DNA from: Endozoicomonadaceae bacterium
GTDB lineage: Bacteria; Pseudomonadota; Gammaproteobacteria; Pseudomonadales; Endozoicomonadaceae
DNA length: 18,570 bases
Reading direction: 5' to 3'
Assembly (NCBI GenBank): GCA_023146365.1
Contig: JAGLCE010000097.1
Location: 1 to 18,570 of the forward strand
Part shown: positions 13,792-18,570 of the stretch, in pieces
How the letters are laid out: each line of letters begins with the position of its first letter
Position numbering within the stretch: position 1 is the stretch's first letter
Notes under the pieces: model-generated
Databases searched by the model: none
What the model saw: only the letters and a program-made list of their open reading frames with translations
What the model was told of the DNA's origin: nothing
Translations under genes and position numbers: made by a program

Positions 13792-15993
13792 ATGGACGTA
13801 AACACGATTCTCGACTCTCTCAACGATGCCCAGCGTGAAGCTGTGACTCAACCCCTTGGCTCCAGCTTGATCTTGGCCGGTGCTGGCACTGGCAAGACCC
13901 GTGTACTGGTGCATCGTATCGGCTGGCTGATTCAGGTTGAGGGTGTTTCACCTTGGTCAATCATGGCGGTTACCTTTACCAACAAAGCAGCAGCAGAAAT
14001 GCGTGGACGCATTGAGCAGATGCTGGATATGCCGGTACGCGGCATGTGGGTGGGTACGTTTCATGGTCTTGCGCATCGACTATTGCGGACGCACTGGAAA
14101 GAAGCGGACTTGCCGGAAAATTTTCAAATTCTGGATAGCGATGACCAGCTGCGGATTATCAAGCGACTAATGCAAGCCCTAGGGCTGGATGAAACCAGAT
14201 GGCCGCCTCGCCAAGCACAGCAGTATATCAACAGCAAGAAAGGCGAAGGTTTGCGGTCATCACATATCGAACCTGGTTATGATCTGTTTGAGAAAACTAT
14301 GTATTCAGTGTATGCCGCCTATGAGGAAAACAGTCGTCTTCTGGGTGTCGTTGATTTTGCCGAGTTGTTACTGCGTTCCCATGAACTTTGGTTGAAACAT
14401 CCGGAATTACTGGCACATTACCGTGAGCGTTTTCAGCAGATCATGGTAGACGAGTTTCAAGATACTAACGCCGTACAGTATGCTTGGTTGCGCATGCTGG
14501 CTGGTGATAAAGGTAATCTGATGGCGGTAGGCGACGATGATCAATCAATCTATGGATGGCGTGGCGCTCGGATTGAGAATATACGACAGCTTACCTGTGA
14601 TTTTGCCAGCGCCAAAACTATTCGACTGGAACAGAATTACCGCTCAACTAGTACGATCCTCAAAGCCTCCAATACGCTGATTGCTAATAATCCTGATCGT
14701 CTGGGCAAGGAGCTCTGGACCGAGGGTAATGACGGTGAACGTATCCGGGTTTATGCAGGGTTTAATGAGGTCGATGAATCTCGCTTCATTGCAGCTCGCA
14801 TTCAGGATGCCGTTAATGGCGGAATGGCACTTAGTGATATCGCCATATTTTACCGTTCTAACGCACAGTCCCGAGTGTTGGAAGAGTCCATGTTGCGCAG
14901 CAGTATTCCTTACCGCATCTATGGTGGCCAGCGCTTCTTTGAACGGGCGGAAATCAAGAATGCTCTGGCGTATCTTCGGTTGGCCAGCAATCAGGATGAT
15001 AACCCATCGCTGGAGCGGGTGATTAATGTCCCAGCCCGGGGAGTGGGTGAAAAGACGGTACAGCAGATTCGTGACGTAGCTCGAAGCGGCGGTGTCTCCA
15101 TGTGGCGCGCAGCACGTGAGATGGTGAAAGGTAAAGGATTGACAGCTAGAGCTACTAATGCTGTGGTCTCGTTTATCGAGTTGATTGAAGGATTATCGCT
15201 CTCATCAAGTGACCTGCCTTTAGATGAACTGGCCGATCACGCTATAAACGTCGCCGGTCTTATTGAACATTACCAGAAGGAAAAGGGTGAAAAGGGCCAT
15301 GCTCGGATTGAGAACCTTGAGGAGTTGGTGTCAGCCTGTAAGCAGTTTGATCCAGATGCTGTTTTTTATGACAAAATGCAGCAGAACCTATCCCCACTGG
15401 ACGCATTTCTGGCTCATGCCGTTCTTGAATCTGGGGATGCACAGGCCGACCAGTTTATTGACAGTGTACAGATGATGACCCTGCACTCAGCCAAAGGTCT
15501 TGAATTTCCACTGGTATTCATGTCCGGCATGGAAGATGGCCTGCTCCCCCATAGGATGTCATTTAATGATTCCGGTAAATTAGATGAGGAGCGTCGTCTT
15601 TGTTATGTCGGCATGACTCGCGCAATGAAAAATCTATACCTGACTTATGCAGAAAGTCGATACCTCCATGGGAAAGAAACACGCCACCACTCATCACGAT
15701 TTCTTCGTGAAATTCCGAGCGATTTGATGGAAGAGGTTCGTTTAAGCGCAACCATCAATACTGAGATGTCAAATGCTAGTCTGAGCCTTGGACATGCGGA
15801 GATGGCAGAGATCGGTTTGAGCCTTGGGCAGCGAGTGACACATGAAGTCTTCGGCGATGGAACGATTCTTAATTTTGAGGGGCAAGGTGCCCAAGCACGC
15901 GTGCTTATTAATTTTGATGATGAAGGCGGTAAATGGCTTATGGTGATCTATGCAAAGCTGACGCCTTTATCAGTGAATGGCATCTGTTGTTAG
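13792..15993 (+). CDS. uvrD: DNA helicase II (UvrD)
   Basis: It is a superfamily 1A 3'-5' helicase acting in nucleotide excision repair and mismatch repair. At 733 aa it is near E. coli UvrD (720). Motifs in order are the Q-motif LNDAQREAV (10-18), Walker A AGAGTGKT (29-36), Ia TFTNKAAAEM (61-70), Walker B VDEFQDTN (219-226), III GDDDQSIYGWRGA (247-259), IV QNYRS (281-285), V LHSAKGLEF (about 564-572) and VI VGMTRA (about 606-611). The C-terminal Tudor-like domain seen in UvrD and PcrA but not in Rep is present: GQRVTHEVFGDGTILNFEG, then KWLMVIYAKLTPL. This settles UvrD over Rep. It begins at ATG 13792 because the Q motif follows at the usual distance. It is a single gene with its own hairpin downstream. 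Confidence 0.95.
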   Translation: MDVNTILDSLNDAQREAVTQPLGSSLILAGAGTGKTRVLVHRIGWLIQVEGVSPWSIMAVTFTNKAAAEMRGRIEQMLDMPVRGMWVGTFHGLAHRLLRTHWKEADLPENFQILDSDDQLRIIKRLMQALGLDETRWPPRQAQQYINSKKGEGLRSSHIEPGYDLFEKTMYSVYAAYEENSRLLGVVDFAELLLRSHELWLKHPELLAHYRERFQQIMVDEFQDTNAVQYAWLRMLAGDKGNLMAVGDDDQSIYGWRGARIENIRQLTCDFASAKTIRLEQNYRSTSTILKASNTLIANNPDRLGKELWTEGNDGERIRVYAGFNEVDESRFIAARIQDAVNGGMALSDIAIFYRSNAQSRVLEESMLRSSIPYRIYGGQRFFERAEIKNALAYLRLASNQDDNPSLERVINVPARGVGEKTVQQIRDVARSGGVSMWRAAREMVKGKGLTARATNAVVSFIELIEGLSLSSSDLPLDELADHAINVAGLIEHYQKEKGEKGHARIENLEELVSACKQFDPDAVFYDKMQQNLSPLDAFLAHAVLESGDAQADQFIDSVQMMTLHSAKGLEFPLVFMSGMEDGLLPHRMSFNDSGKLDEERRLCYVGMTRAMKNLYLTYAESRYLHGKETRHHSSRFLREIPSDLMEEVRLSATINTEMSNASLSLGHAEMAEIGLSLGQRVTHEVFGDGTILNFEGQGAQARVLINFDDEGGKWLMVIYAKLTPLSVNGICC

Positions 15994-16252
15994 TATTTGT
16001 TTATCAGGGCACTGCTATCCCGTTAACTTTTATTACGCTGTTAACGAGACAGTAGTACTTTCTAAGCGCTATCGTGCGGGAATGGTTGATGAACGCTACT
16101 CAGCTAATGACTCCGGTAGATTAAAACACCATCGTCTATAGTCAAATTATTTAAAAAATAAAACCATGGGTGACGTGCGATCCAGCTCCAATACAGCAGT
16201 TTTCTACGAAGCTATTCGATTTAATTTCGAAAGTATCTGTCTGGGGTGAGCC
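15994..16252. other. Non-coding region after uvrD with a long hairpin
   Basis: CGTTAAC (16021-16027) and GTTAACG (16040-16046) pair perfectly, and the stem is extended by ACTGCTATC (16011-16019) with GACAGTAGT (16048-16056) apart from a mismatch and a G-T pair. This could end uvrD transcription, although only a short T-rich stretch follows. The rest shows no gene. Confidence 0.45.
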
Positions 16253-16435
16253 CTATGCATAACCATGAACTGCATGCTTGGAGGCAATGGGTTTATTGTT
16301 ATAAGAAACATCGGCTAAGGTATCCTCACCCCAGCCTGCCACAATGGATTTTACATAGATAGTGTCGTACGATTCAATCTGTGCTGGGAAGTTGATTTGA
16401 CCTTCTTTTTTAGTCAAGTGCCAAGGGTTATACAT
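16253..16435 (-). CDS. Possible 60-aa ORF or remnant of a beta-sandwich protein
   Basis: The reading begins MYNPWHLTKKEGQINFPAQI and continues ESYDTIYVKSIVAGWGE, then LADVSYNN. The composition looks protein-like. The order W-h-L, a gap, FPAQI, then hydrophobic strands ending in dVsYnn faintly resembles the aegerolysin / ET79-type toxin fold, but it is far too short for a full domain. A stop codon sits directly before the ATG and there is no clear ribosome site. It is probably a leftover or a chance frame. It lies upstream of nothing recognisable and in the same direction as the macro gene. Confidence 0.25.
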   Translation of the reverse strand: MYNPWHLTKKEGQINFPAQIESYDTIYVKSIVAGWGEDTLADVSYNNKPIASKHAVHGYA

Positions 16436-16609
16436 TCAATCATGATTAGGCCTCGCCATATCACTTGCACGTTCAGCGAGAATCAATAACCAAACGTAAG
16501 AGGGATAAGAGAACGGATCGTGAACCTCGGTTTGGTTCTGAGTGTATTAACCTTATAATTGCTCTTTATCCTATCCATGCATGAACGTGGTACAACACAT
16601 CTATGCTAC
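16436..16609. other. Non-coding gap before the macro-domain gene's 3' end
   Basis: No gene, RNA or clear terminator is seen. Confidence 0.4.
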
Positions 16610-16633
16610 ATTTAGCCATTTAGCCATTTAGCC
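16610..16633. repeat. Three perfect 8-bp repeats at the stop codon of the macro gene
   Basis: ATTTAGCC is repeated three times (16610-16617, 16618-16625, 16626-16633). The TAA stop of the leftward gene (16622-16620) lies in the middle unit. Because the unit is not a multiple of three, loss of units would change the last residues and the stop. Confidence 0.8.
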
Positions 16634-18491
16634 ATTTCTTACTAAACTGTTCACACTCTATGCGATCGGCATTTTGGCTACTACCGAGCCATCCTACCAA
16701 ATGTAGCTTAGGAAGGTTTTTATTTTTAAGTTCGGGATCGTTCAATGCATTATTAAGGCTAACGGCCAAATCATCACCCTTCCCGCCATAAATACCACAT
16801 CCAATAAGGCAACAAACAATATCTTCCTCTCCACTCTTCAATGCAGATTTAAACAAATTTATCCACGTCTGTTTAAATAGATCCATATATTCTTCTTGGG
16901 TGAATGTCATTGGTACGTTATACGCCTTAGGAGCAACAACATTATGTATTTTGATGCAGTTTGGATACGTTTTCTTCATATCAAAAGTGTCTGTCGTTAG
17001 ACAGTTACCATCATCAACCCCATCAGCTCCAGCTCTCTCAGTAGTCTCGGAATCAAAGTCCTGGCCTGCTACCTTTTTAATCGCCTGAGCTATTCCCCCG
17101 GCATGCTGCATGCGACTATTCGCTGCATTAACGATTGAATAGTGACTAGACGACCCTGAAGACTCAAAAAATTCCTCTGCATATCCAAGCATTCCATCAG
17201 CATGCATAGCTAGAGTAAAGCCATTATCAGTACACAGGGTCAACAAATTTTGTGACTCAAAAATAGGCCTTTCTTTATTATTAGTAACGTTATTCTGCGT
17301 AGATTCTGGTGTTTGCTGATCAAATTTCTGGGTAGTTTCTGGTGTTTTCTGATCAAGAATTTTGCGTTCCAGCACCGTCACCTTCCCCTTAGCGCCTAAC
17401 GTATGAGCCATTTTATTATAAACCAACCGTCCATCAAGTGTACCTGTGTTAATCGCAGACGCTTCACCTTCACCACCACTGGTGTAAGGGGAAAACAAAT
17501 AGACATTCCGCCAAGATTTCTTGTCTTTTTGTAACTCTGTCGACGCATCAATAAACATATCTTCCAGCGTTTGATTTGTCTCTTTAGTGGAACCCCCCAT
17601 AGGCATCACTACTATTTTATTAATATTCAACTTCTTCCCAGTCTCCTTCAGATCAACAACGAATACTTTACCTTCTTTTGGTTTATTTTGCTTCATTAGG
17701 GCTTCTATATTTTGATTAAACAACACCTCGTTCAATTTATGAAGTTCTGTACCTTGACGCAGAGTAGGCCATGAGTTCAAAGAGGGGCCAGGTACCACGA
17801 GCACATTACTCGTAGAATTGTTGATGCCACGCTCCACTACATCCAATACTCCACGTTCTTCACGATGGAATTCACCGCCATAATTTTTATCACTGTCTTG
17901 ATTCAAGGAATCAATATTATTATACTCCGTAGTTTTTGTTTTTTGATGCTCAAGCTGTTCCTGACTGGCGTCGTCGTTCCTGGTCACCACAATCACTTTC
18001 CCACTAGCGCCTAACACACCAGCCATTTCATTACAAACCGACCACCCATCAAGTTTACTTTTCTCCATCAACCCCGCTCTATCACCGGTGCAAGGAGCAC
18101 ATAAATAGACCTGCCGATTAGTTTTCTTGTCTTCTTTTAACTTCATCGCCGCATCAAGATATATACGTCTCAACGTCTCATTGGTCTCTTGATTCAAATC
18201 TATAGGCAATACTACTATTTTATTAATATTCATGTTATTAGACCCCTTCAGATGAATAACGGATGCTTCACCTTTTCTTGGTTTATTCTGTTTTAGAAGG
18301 GACTCTAAATCGTGAGCAGGTAGCATATTATTCAATGAATTCAGTGCTGTATTGTCACCTATAGTGGGCCATGAGCTCAAAGGAGGGCCAGGTATCACGA
18401 GTACATTACCCTTGGATCTGTTCATGTGATGCTTCGCAACGATAAACAAATTATCCTGTGCATAAATGAAATCACCACAAGTACGCTTCAC
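16620..18491 (-). CDS. Macro-domain protein with two N-terminal macro-like repeats; frame open to the window edge
   Basis: From a GTG at 18491 there are 623 codons. The frame stays open upstream to 18570, so the true start may be outside the window. The C-terminal part (about 435-602) is a canonical macro domain, the fold that binds ADP-ribose. It shows SIVNAANSRMQHAGGIAQAI, then KIHNVVAPKAY and a GCGIYGGKGDD loop. The N-terminal part has two homologous repeats (about 28-172 and 228-376). Each has NVLVxPGPxLxSWPT, then LLKQNKP or LMKQNKP, NINKIVVxP, ETNxTL and GAxGKVxV. In place and order these mirror the macro fold (the strand before NAAN, the helix, the IxTxG-like loop) but lack NAAN, so I infer degenerate macro domains. 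The repeats are joined by polar linkers, one containing DQKTPETTQ and DQQTPESTQ. The role is unknown; recognition or removal of ADP-ribose on host or phage targets is possible. No signal peptide is seen. Confidence 0.85.
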   Translation of the reverse strand: MKRTCGDFIYAQDNLFIVAKHHMNRSKGNVLVIPGPPLSSWPTIGDNTALNSLNNMLPAHDLESLLKQNKPRKGEASVIHLKGSNNMNINKIVVLPIDLNQETNETLRRIYLDAAMKLKEDKKTNRQVYLCAPCTGDRAGLMEKSKLDGWSVCNEMAGVLGASGKVIVVTRNDDASQEQLEHQKTKTTEYNNIDSLNQDSDKNYGGEFHREERGVLDVVERGINNSTSNVLVVPGPSLNSWPTLRQGTELHKLNEVLFNQNIEALMKQNKPKEGKVFVVDLKETGKKLNINKIVVMPMGGSTKETNQTLEDMFIDASTELQKDKKSWRNVYLFSPYTSGGEGEASAINTGTLDGRLVYNKMAHTLGAKGKVTVLERKILDQKTPETTQKFDQQTPESTQNNVTNNKERPIFESQNLLTLCTDNGFTLAMHADGMLGYAEEFFESSGSSSHYSIVNAANSRMQHAGGIAQAIKKVAGQDFDSETTERAGADGVDDGNCLTTDTFDMKKTYPNCIKIHNVVAPKAYNVPMTFTQEEYMDLFKQTWINLFKSALKSGEEDIVCCLIGCGIYGGKGDDLAVSLNNALNDPELKNKNLPKLHLVGWLGSSQNADRIECEQFSKKWLNG

Positions 18492-18570
18492 AGATCTTTT
18501 TCCAATATCGGTATCATTAGTTTTATTTTTATTAATCTGTTGACTATAAAAAAGATCAAAACACGTATCT

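Overview
The window looks like a chromosomal piece from a gammaproteobacterium. The core gene order ispB / rplU-rpmA-obg / rpsT is the arrangement typical of gammaproteobacteria, and each protein is close to the usual family length. C2H2 zinc fingers, a macro-domain protein, a possible papain-fold enzyme and many decayed IS elements suggest a host-associated lifestyle, for example an Endozoicomonadaceae-like symbiont or parasite. That placement is inference, not proof.

Layout. (1) 1-3424: the 3' end of a type I restriction-modification locus, with the hsdS C-terminus and a complete hsdR. (2) 3425-6403: an AT-rich accessory block with two genes. One encodes a 308-aa protein that may have a permuted papain-like His/Cys arrangement. 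The other encodes a protein with seven tandem C2H2 zinc fingers, behind a near-consensus extended -10 promoter. (3) 6407-7227: a graveyard of a doubly deleted hsdR copy, an IS30-type transposase start, a 64-bp repeat and an IS5-like transposase piece. (4) 7324-7716: an intact STAS-domain gene. (5) 8181-9502: two inverted remnants of the start of an IS5-family element flanking about 1 kb that carries a small two-segment membrane protein gene, followed by a second copy of the 64-bp repeat. (6) 9565-15993: the housekeeping core, ispB (-), rplU-rpmA (+), obg (+), rpsT (-, TTG start) and uvrD (+). (7) 15994-18570: a largely empty spacer, then a leftward gene for a protein with two divergent macro-like repeats and a C-terminal canonical macro domain. 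Its reading frame stays open to the window edge.

How the genes fit together. The core section makes polyprenyl diphosphate for the quinone side chain (IspB), ribosomal proteins and a ribosome-assembly GTPase (L21, L27, Obg, S20), and a repair helicase (UvrD). The accessory sections hold a defence system and several eukaryote-like or unrecognised proteins surrounded by IS debris. The most unusual content is the zinc-finger gene, its His/Cys neighbour, and the three-unit macro protein. All three are candidates for proteins acting on a eukaryotic host, but no secretion signal or experimental link can be shown from the sequence.
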